Origin: CAVQUE01 sp046290435
GTDB taxonomy: Bacteria > Actinomycetota > Acidimicrobiia > Acidimicrobiales > UBA8592
Assembly (NCBI GenBank): GCA_046290435.1
Contig: JBKAGO010000074.1
Location: forward strand, 1 to 64,000
DNA length: 64,000 nucleotides
Direction of reading: 5' to 3'
The number at the start of each line of letters is the position of its first letter. Positions within the stretch are counted from its first letter, which is position 1. Both the position numbers and the translations under genes were made by a program. Below, piece after piece: positions 35,005 through 44,635 of this stretch. The notes under the pieces are model-generated. The model was not told where the DNA came from and did not search any database. It saw only the letters and a list, made by a program, of their open reading frames with translations.

Positions 35005-35163
35005 TCACCCTCGACGGTTTGCTCGATCTGCGAGCCGACGGAGCTCTTCGTCGCTGCGTCGATGCAGGGCCGCACGCGCCGCTGGCGTCAATTCGTCGTC
35101 GGCCATGACTCGGATCTGGGCCTCGGCTTCCACGGTGCCGTCGTCGAGGCACTTGTCTTGCAT
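35005..35163 (-). CDS. 52-residue acidic-basic small protein
   Basis: The peptide starts MQDKCLDDGTVEAEAQIRVM and ends in a charged helix (DDELTPAARAALHRRSDEELRRLADRANRR), like the C-terminal helices of small antitoxins. The ATG at 35163 is chosen because TACGCT stands 6 bases before it, the leaderless pattern of neighbouring genes; a longer start at 35208 is possible. A GTG overlapping its stop (GTGA) opens a 26-codon frame ending DIWSDDFPD. It is divergent from the Wadjet operon. Function unknown. Confidence 0.5.
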   Translation of the reverse strand: MQDKCLDDGTVEAEAQIRVMADDELTPAARAALHRRSDEELRRLADRANRRG

Positions 35164-35169
35164 GGTCAC

Positions 35170-35175
35170 AGCGTA
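35170..35175 (-). promoter_or_regulatory. -10 box, leaderless small protein gene
   Basis: TACGCT on the minus strand ends 6 bases before the ATG at 35163. Confidence 0.45.
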
Positions 35176-35378
35176 GGCCAACCCTGTGACGTCCACGGCC
35201 AGGCTCATGGCGACGCCCGAGCAAGCGCTTCCACCCGAACTGGATCCTGCTGCCTGGGCGGTCGTGTCGATCGCCGGACCCAATGGTGGAGCGATGGTTC
35301 CGCTGATGGGCGATGCGCAATGCAAGCCATTGGGCCGTCAGCACGCGACCCCTGATCCGTCCCGACGGTCCCCGCCGC

Positions 35379-35384
35379 TACGGT
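35379..35384 (+). promoter_or_regulatory. -10 box of the Wadjet operon
   Basis: TACGGT is followed by TCGCAGGC and the GTG at 35393. The promoter at 57197 is nearly the same (TACGGT-CGCAGGC-GTG). It implies a leaderless jet mRNA. Confidence 0.5.
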
Positions 35385-35392
35385 TCGCAGGC

Positions 35393-38300
35393 GTGATCGC
35401 CGCGGCCACGACGACAATTCCCATCGACGAGGCCGACGAGCGCCACCAGCCACCACGATGGCGGCTGCACCGGGCCGGGATCGTCAACGTCTACCAGTAC
35501 GAGAACGAGGTCCTGCACTTCGCCGGCGGGCGCCTCCTGCTCCGTGGCGTCAACGGCTCGGGCAAGTCGACCGCGATGAACATGCTGTTGCCGTTCCTCG
35601 TCACGGCACGGCTCGGCCGCATCGACGCAGCGGGCGAGCAGAGCGGGATGCTGAAGTCCTGGATGCTGAACGGCCGTGACGACCCGCAGCCCGTCGGCTA
35701 CCTGTGGATCGAGTTCGAACGCGGCGGCGACCATCTGGTGATGGGTTGCGGCATCAAGGCGAGCCGCTCCACCGACAGCGTCAGCACGTGGTGGTTCCTC
35801 ACCACCAAACGCCCGGGCATCGACATCTCCCTGATCGAGAACGGCGTGCCGCTTTCGGCCGACGCGCTGCGCACGGTCCTCGATGGCGACGAGGTGTTCG
35901 GCCACGACCGCCGCCGCGCCTATCGGGCAGCGGTCGAGCGGGTGCTGTTCGCCGGCGCGTCGATCGATCAGCACATCGGCCTCATCAACGTCGTGCGCAA
36001 CCCCCGCGTCGGCGACCGCATCGACGTCGACCTCCCCGAGCACCTCGTGGCCGCGCTCCCCCGGCTGTCGGAACAGGCGCTCGCCGAGGCCGCCCAACCG
36101 CTCGACGACCTCGAGGAACACCGCCGCAACGTGGCCGAGCTGGCCCGTACCGCCGATGCAGTTGCCGGGCTCCTCGACGTGTACCGCGCCTATGCCCGCA
36201 CCGAGGCCCGCCGCCACATCGACGAAGGCAACGCCCGCGTGAAAGCTGTCCGCGCCGGGACCCAGACGGCAACCCGGCTGGCACGGGCCGCCGAGGCGGC
36301 AGCGGAAGAGGTCGCGGCATGCGATCGCACCATCGCCGATCTCGACGCCGGCGTGGTGCGGCTCCGCCGCGAGATCGCAGCGTTGGAGGAATCCCAGGCC
36401 TACCGCGACGGTCAACAGCTCGAGGCCCTGCGCGACCTCGTCGCCAACCTGGCCGCACAACACGGCGACGCGGAGAAGGCGGCGACTGCCGCCGGCGAGC
36501 GGGTGCGCCTGGCGGTCGACGCCGTGGACACCGCCACCCGTCGGGCCGACGACGACACCGAGACCCTGGGCGGGCGGCTCGTGGCCCTCGCCCGGCTGAC
36601 CGAGACCTCCGGGGTCCGCGCCCGACCACCTGGCGCGCCGCGCATCGAGCGCCGCGAGCTCGACGGCCTCGGGGTCTTCGGACCGGCCGAGGCGTTCGCT
36701 TCCGACGACACCCGCCGGGGTCTCGACGCCGTTGTGGCGGGCTGCCGCGAGCGGCGCGTCGACGTGGCCGACACCCTCGAACGCCGGACAGCCTGCGACC
36801 TCGCCGAACGCAATCTCGCCGACGCCGAATCCGAACGTGCCCGAGCCGAAGCCGCAGCCGAGGCTGCGAGGGCCCGTGCCGAGGAGAGCCGGCGCGTGCT
36901 GCTCGATGCCCGCCAGGCCTGGCAGACAGCGCTCACCGGCTGGGCCACCCAGGCGCGCCCGTCGCTGATGGAGCGATCCCAGCCGGCCCCGACCATCGCG
37001 CAATGGGCCACGCCTGTCGGCGACACGGATGCCTCCCCAGAGGCCGCCACGGATCACCGGGCGGTCAGCGAGGCGGTGCGCGCCGAGATCGACCAGCTGG
37101 TCGAGACGGTGGTGAGCGCGCTCGCAGCGGTCGACGGTCGCCTCTCCGAAGCCCGCACCACCCTCGCCGAGGCCGAAGCGCATGCTGCGGAGCTTGCGAC
37201 CAGGACCGAGCCGGCATCGCCGCGGCTGGCGTGGCAACGCGTCGACGAGGAGCCGGTCTTCGCCGATCTGGTGGACTTCGCTCCGGACCTCGACGACGCG
37301 CAGCGGGCGGGCCTCGAAGCGGCGCTCGAAGCGTCGGGGTTGCTGTCGGCGCGACTCGTCGGCGACACCGGCTTCGAGCTGTCGTCGGGCGACCTCGTCG
37401 TACGGGCAGCAGGCGGCGTCGCCCAACCGCTCAGCACGCTGCTCGTCGCAACGGTGCCGGACGCCCTCGCCGACAGGCTCGACGCCGGGACCATCACCGG
37501 ACTGCTGCAGTCGATCGGCACCGACCTCGCCGTGGCTGCGGAGACAGCCGTTTGCACGGACGGATCGTTCCGCATCGGTGCACTCGCCGGCCGCCACGCG
37601 AAGGACCGGGCCGAACACGTCGGGGCCACGGCGCGCCGGGCGGCGCTCGAACGCGCCCGAGCCGAGGCAGCGGCCGCGGTCGCAGCAGCGGCTGGGACAG
37701 TGGCTGCACTGGAGGACGACCGCCGCCGGGAACAGGCGGCGCTGGACCAGGCGCGCTCGCTGCGCTCGTCACTGCCATCGACCGCAGCGATCGATACGGC
37801 GCTGGCTCGTCTCGATGCAGCGACAGCAGCGAGCGACGATGCCGCCGGGCGCCTCGCCGATGCCACCGAGGCGGTGGCGGCTGCAGACCGGGCTGCGGTC
37901 GACGCATCGAACGAGCTCCACCGAGTGGCGACGACCCTGATGCTGCCGACCGACCGCGCCGCGCTCGACGCAGTCGCCCGCGACCTCGACGAAGCGGCCG
38001 TGTCGGTGGAACGTGCGCTGTCGGGCGTCGATGCGCTCGAGCGTTCGGTCATGGCCTGGCAGGACGCGGCGGGACGGGCCCGGTCGGCGGCATCGGAACG
38101 GGTCGAGGCCGACGCCCGGGTCGCCGCGACCGGAGCGGATCTGCACGAACAACAGGTGCGCCTCGCCACCCTCGAGGACAGCATCGGCCTCGAGTACCGC
38201 GAGGTCGTCGCCGCCCGGGATCAGAGCCGGGTCGAGCTGGCCGACAACGAGGCCAGGCTTCCCGATGCCCGCGCCGAGCGAGATGCCGCTGTGGCCCGCC

Positions 38301-39538
38301 GGGCGGCAGCCGACGCCGATGCCCGTGTGGCTGCCGAGGCCCGCGACGACGCCGAGCGCCGCTGCGACGAGACGCTCGCGACCTGGCGAGCCGTGTACGC
38401 GACCCCGGGGTTCCTCGACGCCGTCGCCGACATCGACGGCGAGGACCGGACCGATCCGAGCGCGGTGGCCACGGCCGGCTCGGTCGGCCTCACGCAGGCC
38501 ATCGCCGCAGCGGTGGCGCTGCTGGAGGGTCCCGCTGTGCCGGAGGGGCCCGCTGTCGCAGCGCCGGAGTCCGCTACCACCGCCGACGGCGTGCGGTTGT
38601 CGCTGCGGGCCCGACGCGACGCCCTCGGTGCCGGATGGGACGCCGAGGCCTGGCAACCCGACCCGGCACTGCCGCTGCGGATCGAGGTCAACGGACCGTC
38701 CGGCAAGGCGACCCTGACGGCGTCGGCACGAGCGGTCGCCACCCAGTACCAGCAGCTGTCGTCGCTGCTCGACCGCAAGCAGGACGACGCCCTGCGCGAG
38801 CTGCTCCAGGGGCTGATCGCCCGCGAGGTCGCCGAGAAGGTCAACGGCGCCGAACGCCTGGTGCAGCTGATGAACGACCGCCTCGGCGGCGTGACCACCA
38901 GCCATCAGGTCGGGGTGCGCCTGCGCTGGCGGCGCTCGCCCGAGCTGGAACCGGACGAGGCCCGGATGGTCGAGCTGTTGAGCAGGCTCCCCGATCTGCG
39001 CACCGACGACGACGAGCGCGAGCTCCGCCAGGCGCTGTCGAACCAACTCGACGAGGCCCGCCGCCTGGCACCCGACGTGCCGTACCGGCAGCTGATCGCC
39101 GAGACCCTCGACTACACCCAGTGGCACGAGATGGCCGTCATGTTGCGGCGCGGCACCGACCCCGAGACCCGCCTCGGGCGCAGCACCCCGCTGTCGGAGG
39201 GCGAGAAGAAGCTCGTCACCTACCTGCCGCTGTTCGCCGCGGTCGCCGCGTCCTACGACGCGCTGGCCGAGGCGTCGACTGCGGGCGATCGCGACGGGAT
39301 CGCCCGGTTCGTGCTCCTCGACGATGCGTTCGCCAAGGTGTCCGAGGACAACCACGCCGGCCTGTTCGGGCTGCTGGTCGATCTCGACCTCGACCTCATC
39401 GCCACCAGTGAACGGCTCTGGGGCACCCACGCCAGCGTCCCTGCGCTGGCGATCACCGAGGTGGTTCGCGACGTCACCCTCGGTGTCATCTTGTTGGAGC
39501 ACTACCGCTGGGACGGCCACACCCTGGAGCGGCGATGA
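35393..39538 (+). CDS. jetC: Wadjet type II SMC-like ATPase JetC (TIGR02680)
   Basis: 1381 residues. The Walker A loop GVNGSGKST is at residues 52-60, preceded by the MukB-like VNVYQYENEVLHFAGGRLLLRG. About 1000 residues of Ala/Arg/Glu-rich coiled coil surround a hinge-like segment near residues 600-700. The ABC signature LSEGEKK is near residue 1270 and Walker B FVLLDDAFAKVSEDN near 1306. It is the motor of the Wadjet complex, which extrudes loops on small circular DNA and leads to plasmid cleavage. It is the first gene of the operon here, whereas canonical descriptions list JetA first. The GTG at 35393 matches a -10 box and family length. Confidence 0.93.
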   Translation: MIAAATTTIPIDEADERHQPPRWRLHRAGIVNVYQYENEVLHFAGGRLLLRGVNGSGKSTAMNMLLPFLVTARLGRIDAAGEQSGMLKSWMLNGRDDPQPVGYLWIEFERGGDHLVMGCGIKASRSTDSVSTWWFLTTKRPGIDISLIENGVPLSADALRTVLDGDEVFGHDRRRAYRAAVERVLFAGASIDQHIGLINVVRNPRVGDRIDVDLPEHLVAALPRLSEQALAEAAQPLDDLEEHRRNVAELARTADAVAGLLDVYRAYARTEARRHIDEGNARVKAVRAGTQTATRLARAAEAAAEEVAACDRTIADLDAGVVRLRREIAALEESQAYRDGQQLEALRDLVANLAAQHGDAEKAATAAGERVRLAVDAVDTATRRADDDTETLGGRLVALARLTETSGVRARPPGAPRIERRELDGLGVFGPAEAFASDDTRRGLDAVVAGCRERRVDVADTLERRTACDLAERNLADAESERARAEAAAEAARARAEESRRVLLDARQAWQTALTGWATQARPSLMERSQPAPTIAQWATPVGDTDASPEAATDHRAVSEAVRAEIDQLVETVVSALAAVDGRLSEARTTLAEAEAHAAELATRTEPASPRLAWQRVDEEPVFADLVDFAPDLDDAQRAGLEAALEASGLLSARLVGDTGFELSSGDLVVRAAGGVAQPLSTLLVATVPDALADRLDAGTITGLLQSIGTDLAVAAETAVCTDGSFRIGALAGRHAKDRAEHVGATARRAALERARAEAAAAVAAAAGTVAALEDDRRREQAALDQARSLRSSLPSTAAIDTALARLDAATAASDDAAGRLADATEAVAAADRAAVDASNELHRVATTLMLPTDRAALDAVARDLDEAAVSVERALSGVDALERSVMAWQDAAGRARSAASERVEADARVAATGADLHEQQVRLATLEDSIGLEYREVVAARDQSRVELADNEARLPDARAERDAAVARRAAADADARVAAEARDDAERRCDETLATWRAVYATPGFLDAVADIDGEDRTDPSAVATAGSVGLTQAIAAAVALLEGPAVPEGPAVAAPESATTADGVRLSLRARRDALGAGWDAEAWQPDPALPLRIEVNGPSGKATLTASARAVATQYQQLSSLLDRKQDDALRELLQGLIAREVAEKVNGAERLVQLMNDRLGGVTTSHQVGVRLRWRRSPELEPDEARMVELLSRLPDLRTDDDERELRQALSNQLDEARRLAPDVPYRQLIAETLDYTQWHEMAVMLRRGTDPETRLGRSTPLSEGEKKLVTYLPLFAAVAASYDALAEASTAGDRDGIARFVLLDDAFAKVSEDNHAGLFGLLVDLDLDLIATSERLWGTHASVPALAITEVVRDVTLGVILLEHYRWDGHTLERR

Positions 39539-41064
39539 CCGACCCGCCCGCCGCCGGCGCCGCCCAGGCCCGTCAGCTGTTCCGCTACCTCGGTGGCGAC
39601 GAATGGCAGGAGTACCGATCGATCCTGGCCGTGTTCGCCGGAACATTCTTCGCCGAGTTCAGCCCCGACGAGGTGGCCTCGGCGGTTGCTCCCGCCGGGA
39701 TCGACCCGGCCGTGGTGCCCGACCGTCTCGAGAGCCTCCGCCGCTGGGGCAACCTGACCGTGTCGTCGTCGGTGGGCAACCCGACGAGCCTCGACGACTA
39801 CTACCGGCGCCGCAACCGGTACCTCATCACCCGGTCGGGCCAGGAGGTCGTCGATGTGGTCGAGCGGGTCCTTGCCGGCGTCGACGAGATCGGCGACGTC
39901 CAGGCGGGACGCCTGCGCGACCTGCACCGGGCACTGCTCGCGCTCGGCGACCTGCACGCTGCCGGTCTCGCCCATGTCGGACCCGAGCGGCTCTCGGATG
40001 CGGTGCGCAACGTGTTCGACCTGCACGAGCGGTTCACCGTCGAGCTCACGGCGTTCTTCGCCGAGCTCAACCTGTGGCAGAGCCGCTACGACCTCGACGC
40101 CGACGAGGTGCAGTTCTTCGCCGGGGTCCTGGTGGATTACGTGGCCGAACAGCTCACCGAGATCGAGCGCATGACCCGACCCATCGCCCGCTCCCTCGAG
40201 GACCTCCGTCCGGTCCTTCCCGAGGTGGTCACCGAGCTGCGGACCGGGCTCGCAAGCCGCGTCGACGAAGCAGGCCTGACCGACCGGGTGGCGGTGCGAC
40301 GCCTCGCCGGAACCCGTCTGGAGGACTGGGATCACCTGGCCGCCTGGTTCGTGGGGCGAAACGGTCGGCCCTCACGCCTCGACCAACTGACCCGCCAGGC
40401 CGTTGCCGCCGTGCGAACCCTCACGGCCAACGTCACCCGCCTGTCGCGCATCGGTCTCGGTGCGGCCTCGCGCCGAGCCGACTTCGTACGCCTGGCCCGC
40501 TGGTTCGACGAGGTCGCCGACGCCGACGAGGCGCACGACCTGGCAGCAGCGGCGTTCGGTCTTGGGTCGTGCCGTCACCTGGGGGTGCTGGCCGGCGACG
40601 CCGACGACCCGGTCGCCACCACCACGGCCTGGATCGATGCGCCGCGCGCAAACGTGCCGCTCTCGCTGCGCGAACGTGGCGACACGGCCAAGCGGGGCCG
40701 TGCATCTCCCGTCCGGGACCGGTCGACCGAGCGCGAGCTCCTGCGACGGCGGCGAGAGCAGGAACGCCTCGATGCCGAGCTCGTCGCGGCCGAGCTGCTC
40801 GACCGAGCAGGCCCCGATGGCGCCATCGACGGCGCCGAGCTGAGCACTCGAGCCTTCGCCACACTGCGCGACCTGATCAGCCGATCGGGCCTGCGGGCCG
40901 GGATCGCCACCGCCGAGCGCAGCGCCACCGCCCATGGGGTGCAGGTCGTCGTGGCGCGCGTACCGGATGCGCTGACCACGGTCGCATGTCCCGAGGGCCG
41001 CCTGACGATGCACGACCTCGTCGTCCGCCTCACCGCTGCCGACGGCACAGGCCCCGACCGATGA
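39535..41064 (+). CDS. jetA: Wadjet type II kleisin-like subunit JetA (TIGR02677, DUF2397)
   Basis: 509 residues. The N-terminal ARQLFRYLGGDEWQEYRSILAVFAGTFF is the start pattern of DUF2397 proteins, with winged-helix segments, a long helical middle and a C-terminal module. By analogy with MukF it closes the JetC ring and binds JetB. The ATG overlaps the jetC stop (ATGA), so subunit ratios are set by coupled translation. Family assignment rests on pattern and context. Confidence 0.9.
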   Translation: MTDPPAAGAAQARQLFRYLGGDEWQEYRSILAVFAGTFFAEFSPDEVASAVAPAGIDPAVVPDRLESLRRWGNLTVSSSVGNPTSLDDYYRRRNRYLITRSGQEVVDVVERVLAGVDEIGDVQAGRLRDLHRALLALGDLHAAGLAHVGPERLSDAVRNVFDLHERFTVELTAFFAELNLWQSRYDLDADEVQFFAGVLVDYVAEQLTEIERMTRPIARSLEDLRPVLPEVVTELRTGLASRVDEAGLTDRVAVRRLAGTRLEDWDHLAAWFVGRNGRPSRLDQLTRQAVAAVRTLTANVTRLSRIGLGAASRRADFVRLARWFDEVADADEAHDLAAAAFGLGSCRHLGVLAGDADDPVATTTAWIDAPRANVPLSLRERGDTAKRGRASPVRDRSTERELLRRRREQERLDAELVAAELLDRAGPDGAIDGAELSTRAFATLRDLISRSGLRAGIATAERSATAHGVQVVVARVPDALTTVACPEGRLTMHDLVVRLTAADGTGPDR

Positions 41065-42215
41065 GTCTCGCCGCAGCCGACAACGCATCCGACGATCGCA
41101 AGCTGGCGGACCTGCGCGTCGCCGCCCGCCACCTCGTCACCCATCCCCTCGTGCGTCTCGAGGCCGATCCGGCCATGTTCCGCCTGATCCGTCGCCACGA
41201 ACACGAACTCGACCGCTGGTTCAGCCAACGCCTCGGCTACCGCCTCCAGGTCACCGCCGACACGGCCCGCCTGTTCAAGGGCACCATCGTGGCGACGAGA
41301 CGACCGCTGCAGGCGCCGACATCGTCGCCGCGCCCGTTCAGCCGCCGCGAGTACACGATGCTGGCCCTGATCCTCGCCGCGGTCGCCGCCGGCCCGAACG
41401 TCATCAGCCTGCGCGACCTGGTCCACGAGGTCCGCAGCGCAGCCGTCGACGCCGAGGTCACCCTCGGCGACGACGCCGGCGACCGGCGGGCATTCGTCAA
41501 CGCGCTGCGATGGCTCGTCGACAACGGTGTCGCCGCCGAGCTCCACGACCGCATAGACCGCTACATCAGCGACGACGACGCCGACGCGGTGCTGTCGGTT
41601 CGTCCCGACCGCGTCGCACTCCTGCCGCTGCCGGCGCTGGCTCGGGCCACCGATGCGGCCACGCTGGTGGATCGGCGCGATCAGCGGGCTGCGACCCGGC
41701 CGTGGATGCGCGCCTGGCTCGTCGAGGAACCAGTGCTGTATCGCGACGACCTCACCGAGGAGGAGTGGTCCGAGCTGCGCCGCCGTCTCGGGCAAGAGGC
41801 AGCGCTGCTCGACGAGATGTTCGGCCTACGCCTCGAGGTCCGGGCCGAAGGGGTGATCGCAATCGACCCGGCGGGCGAGCTCACCGACCAGTCGTTCCCG
41901 AGCGGCGGCACCGTCGGCCATGCCTCACTGCTGCTGATCGACCGCCTGGTCGGCGACGGCGTCGAGCGCACTACCCGCGACGCGGCGGTGGGCATCGTCG
42001 CCGAGCTCGCCGAACGCAACCGCCGCTTCTGGTCGAAGCTGGCCGACACGCCCGAGGCGTTGACCGACCAGGCCGTGGCGTTGCTGCGCGACCAGCGCCT
42101 CGTCGACGTCGACGGCGACGACCTGGTCGTCCTGCCCGCCGCCGCCCGCTACGCCGTGGCCGTCGAGGTTGCGGTCGAGGTCTTCGACGGCAGCGACCAG
42201 GCATCGCTGTGGTGA
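41061..42215 (+). CDS. jetB: Wadjet type II KITE-like subunit JetB (TIGR02678, DUF2398)
   Basis: 384 residues. The N-terminus DDRKLADLRVAARHLVTHPLVRLEADPAMFRLIRRHEHEL and the SRREYTMLALILAAV helix are typical of DUF2398. Winged-helix-like segments follow (VNALRWLVDNGVAAE). By analogy with MukE it binds the kleisin JetA. Overlaps both neighbours by 4 bases (ATGA, GTGA). Its complete length indicates an intact system. Confidence 0.9.
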   Translation: MSLAAADNASDDRKLADLRVAARHLVTHPLVRLEADPAMFRLIRRHEHELDRWFSQRLGYRLQVTADTARLFKGTIVATRRPLQAPTSSPRPFSRREYTMLALILAAVAAGPNVISLRDLVHEVRSAAVDAEVTLGDDAGDRRAFVNALRWLVDNGVAAELHDRIDRYISDDDADAVLSVRPDRVALLPLPALARATDAATLVDRRDQRAATRPWMRAWLVEEPVLYRDDLTEEEWSELRRRLGQEAALLDEMFGLRLEVRAEGVIAIDPAGELTDQSFPSGGTVGHASLLLIDRLVGDGVERTTRDAAVGIVAELAERNRRFWSKLADTPEALTDQAVALLRDQRLVDVDGDDLVVLPAAARYAVAVEVAVEVFDGSDQASLW

Positions 42216-43426
42216 GCGAACCCCGTCGCGTTCCCGCCTCGCTGCGCGGCCCGGGCATCGAGCCGCTCTGGCAGCGGGCGCGATTGCGGATCGACCGAAC
42301 CGGCGAGGGAGCGACCGGGACGATCGCCATGCCGGAGCTCGACCCTGCCGCTCGCCTGGCGGTGCGTTCGCTGCTCGGGCGTCCTCCCGGCAAACGCCTC
42401 GACCTCACCGCGCTCGAGGCCGGCCTGGTGGCTCTGGGCATCGGCGACGATCTCGACGACGCGCTCGACGCGCTGGGCCATCCCGCATCCGCAGCCGCGA
42501 TCCGTCGCCGTCACGACCGGCAGCGACGGTCGGCGACCCGTCACGCGCTGCGGGAGTCTCTGGTGGGTTGGCCCGAGGACTGGGCCGCCGAGTGGGGCGA
42601 CGAGATCTGGAAGGCGGGACTCGTGTCGAACCTCGAACCGCACGAGGTCACGGCCGAGGTGGCTGCGCTGCGACGTGTGCTCGACGCAGGCGGCGACTCG
42701 GTCATCAGCCGAACCGAGCTCGCAGCCGCCGTGTTCGGCTCGGCCCACGCACTCGATCCCGGCACACGACTCGCCGGACTCGCGACGCGCCTGCTGCAAC
42801 GACGGGTCGGGCCACTCGAGGGCCGCGAGCTCTGGGATACGGCGGGTATCCCTCCCGACCGGGTATCGGCGCCGGCCCCGGTGTGGGGCCTGCCCGTTGC
42901 CACGACCAGCCCGCTCGACGTCGCGATCCGCTCGACCCTGGCCGGCGGGCTGCCGCTGCATCTGTCGCTCGTGGCGCTCCAGCGCTACCCCGTCGTCGTC
43001 GAGGCCGGTACGCCGGTGCTGGTGGTCGAGAACCCACGGTTGGTTGAAGCCGCTGCCGAGCGGGGCCTCGAAGCCTGTGTCGTCGCGGCCAACGGCAACC
43101 CGTCGACCGCGGTCACCACGCTGATGACCCAGCTGCTGGCATCGGGCGCCGAACTCCACTACCACGGCGACTTCGATGCGGCCGGCCTGGCGATGTGCCG
43201 GAGGATGATCGCTGCGGGATGCACAGCATTCGCGATGGACGCCGACGACTACCTGGCTGCGCTGCGTCGAGCCCGCGCCGACGGCGTCGACCTCGGACTC
43301 GACGCCGCCATGGCGGGCCCGACGCCATGGGACCCTGCGCTCGAGCGGGCATTCGACGACCGCCGTCTCGTGGTCCACGAGGAGTTCGTCGTCGACGACG
43401 TCCTGCGGAGCTGGGCAGCACGCTGA
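42212..43426 (+). CDS. jetD: Wadjet type II Toprim nuclease JetD (TIGR02679, DUF3323/DUF2399)
   Basis: 404 residues. The DUF3323-like N-terminal part binds DNA. The DUF2399 Toprim-type nuclease has Glu273 (VLVVENP) and Asp320/Asp322 (HGDFDAAG), the Glu plus DxD set that holds metal in topoisomerase VI-like nucleases. It cuts the DNA extruded by JetABC. The GTG at 42212 overlaps the jetB stop. All catalytic residues are intact. Confidence 0.92.
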   Translation: MSEPRRVPASLRGPGIEPLWQRARLRIDRTGEGATGTIAMPELDPAARLAVRSLLGRPPGKRLDLTALEAGLVALGIGDDLDDALDALGHPASAAAIRRRHDRQRRSATRHALRESLVGWPEDWAAEWGDEIWKAGLVSNLEPHEVTAEVAALRRVLDAGGDSVISRTELAAAVFGSAHALDPGTRLAGLATRLLQRRVGPLEGRELWDTAGIPPDRVSAPAPVWGLPVATTSPLDVAIRSTLAGGLPLHLSLVALQRYPVVVEAGTPVLVVENPRLVEAAAERGLEACVVAANGNPSTAVTTLMTQLLASGAELHYHGDFDAAGLAMCRRMIAAGCTAFAMDADDYLAALRRARADGVDLGLDAAMAGPTPWDPALERAFDDRRLVVHEEFVVDDVLRSWAAR

Positions 43427-43465
43427 GCTACGCCGGACTGGTTGTCGAGACCCCGCGACGCGTGG

Positions 43466-43471
43466 CACAAT
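43466..43471 (+). promoter_or_regulatory. promoter of the yefM-relE-like pair
   Basis: TTGTCG at 43442-43447, an 18-base spacer and CACAAT at 43466-43471 give a plausible sigma-A promoter 7 bases before the ATG at 43479. Confidence 0.55.
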
Positions 43472-43478
43472 CGTGGCC

Positions 43479-43757
43479 ATGACGACCGACTCGCTACGGA
43501 ACGTGAAAGACCGGTTCTCCGAATTCGTCGATCGCGTCGACCGCGAACACGAGCGGATCGTCGTCACGCGCAACGGCCGACCCGCTGCCGTGTTGATCAG
43601 CCCTGATGATCTCGACAGCCTCGAGGAAACACTCGACCTGCTCAGCGATCACGACGCGATCAGGGAACTCGTCGAAGCCGAAGCCGCTGTCGCCGCCGGC
43701 GACGTCGTCCGCGGTGTCGACGCTGTTCGAGCACTGCGACCCTCGCCCAGGTCGTGA
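43479..43757 (+). CDS. Phd/YefM-family antitoxin
   Basis: 92 residues. MTTDSLRNVKDRFSEFVDRVDREHERIVVTRNGRPAAVLISPDDLDSLEETLD is the textbook Phd/YefM fold, followed by a helical acidic tail (IRELVEAEAAVAAGD) that wraps the toxin. The ATG is preferred to the GTG at 43473 because of the promoter position. The gene overlaps the RelE gene by GTGA and lies 52 bases after the Wadjet operon. Confidence 0.9.
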   Translation: MTTDSLRNVKDRFSEFVDRVDREHERIVVTRNGRPAAVLISPDDLDSLEETLDLLSDHDAIRELVEAEAAVAAGDVVRGVDAVRALRPSPRS

Positions 43758-44032
43758 CCGAAGACGGCTACGAACTGGTCGTCGCCAGCCCCGCAGCGAG
43801 AACGATCGCCGAAACCCTTCCCGAACCAGTCGCCGCTGCCGTCCTCGACTTCATCACCAGATCGCTACTCGAGCAGCCCAATCGCATCGGTCGGCAGCTG
43901 CGCAAGGAACTCGCCGGCATCCACAGCGCCCGCCGCGGGACCTACCGGGTCCTGTATCGCATTGACGACAACGAAGGAACCGTCACGGTGCTTCGTATCG
44001 ACCACCGCAGCGACGTCTACCGGAGGTCATGA
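43754..44032 (+). CDS. RelE/ParE-family toxin
   Basis: 92 residues. ELVVASPAARTIAETLPEPVAAAVLDFI, LRKELAGIHSARRGTYRVLYRIDD and VTVLRIDHRSDVYR are the RelE barrel strands, with the Arg/Tyr residues used for ribosome-dependent mRNA cleavage (Arg in SARRGTYRV, C-terminal Tyr). The GTG start is translationally coupled to the antitoxin. About 200 bases to the next gene hold no certain gene. Confidence 0.9.
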   Translation: MTEDGYELVVASPAARTIAETLPEPVAAAVLDFITRSLLEQPNRIGRQLRKELAGIHSARRGTYRVLYRIDDNEGTVTVLRIDHRSDVYRRS

Positions 44033-44230
44033 GAGCGGTTCGTCGGCGTTGTCCCGGGACCTGTGTGCGCTTCCATCTCGTCGACGCGATCAGCGAACGC
44101 TTCCAGTCCGGCCGATCGGTGGCGCTCATTGGACACCTCGTCATGATCGATCCAGCGCCAGGACGACCACTCGGCGAACTCTGAGACCGTCAGGTGCGCT
44201 CCGGCGCTGGGTCCTCGGACGAGGTTTCCG

Positions 44231-44635
44231 TCAGCGGTGGAGCATCAGCCCCGGCGTGTTGTCGAAGACCCCGTCGTCAGCCAGCAGCGGGGCTCCGATG
44301 TGGATGGCCGAGGCGGCGATCCACAGGTCGTTGGCGTGGCTTCGGTCGTGGAGTGGGTGACCGGCGAGCCGGCATGCGTAGCGGAGCTCGGCGATCGTGC
44401 TGAGCAACGTCTCGCTCACGGGGATGACCGTCGTTGCCTGGATCGAGTGTTCGAGTCGCTGCCGTCGTGGTTCGCCCCACTGAGCGACGAGGGCTCCGTA
44501 CCGGAGTTCGCTGACGGTGGCTGCAGCCAGGAAGATCTGGTTACCGACCATCTGTCGAACGAGGCCTTCGAGGCGGGCACGCCGACGACGGCTGAGGGAG
44601 GCGCTGAAGAGGCCCGTGTCGACGACGAGTCTCAC
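44231..44635 (-). CDS. vapC: PIN-domain toxin (VapC type)
   Basis: 134 residues. Catalytic acids Asp6 (RLVVDTGLF), Glu43 (VSELRYG), Asp103 (ANDLWIAASA) and Asp120 (LLADDG) are all in place. ATG overlaps the antitoxin stop by ATGA. Leftward orientation, tail-to-tail with the RelE gene. An active RNase is predicted. Confidence 0.9.
   Translation of the reverse strand: MRLVVDTGLFSASLSRRRRARLEGLVRQMVGNQIFLAAATVSELRYGALVAQWGEPRRQRLEHSIQATTVIPVSETLLSTIAELRYACRLAGHPLHDRSHANDLWIAASAIHIGAPLLADDGVFDNTPGLMLHR

Noticed and set aside
34928..35008. 26-codon frame starting GTG at the stop of the 52-residue gene
   Set aside because: Too short to support alone, though the GTGA overlap and DIWSDDFPD end are suggestive.
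44030..44182. 51-codon plus-strand frame overlapping the relE stop by ATGA
   Set aside because: No recognisable content and the opposite strand has better codon character.
44017..44200. Minus-strand peptide containing EFAEWSSWRWIDHDEV
   Set aside because: Codon pattern looks coding, but there is no usable start codon for most of it and it overlaps the relE end; at best a remnant.
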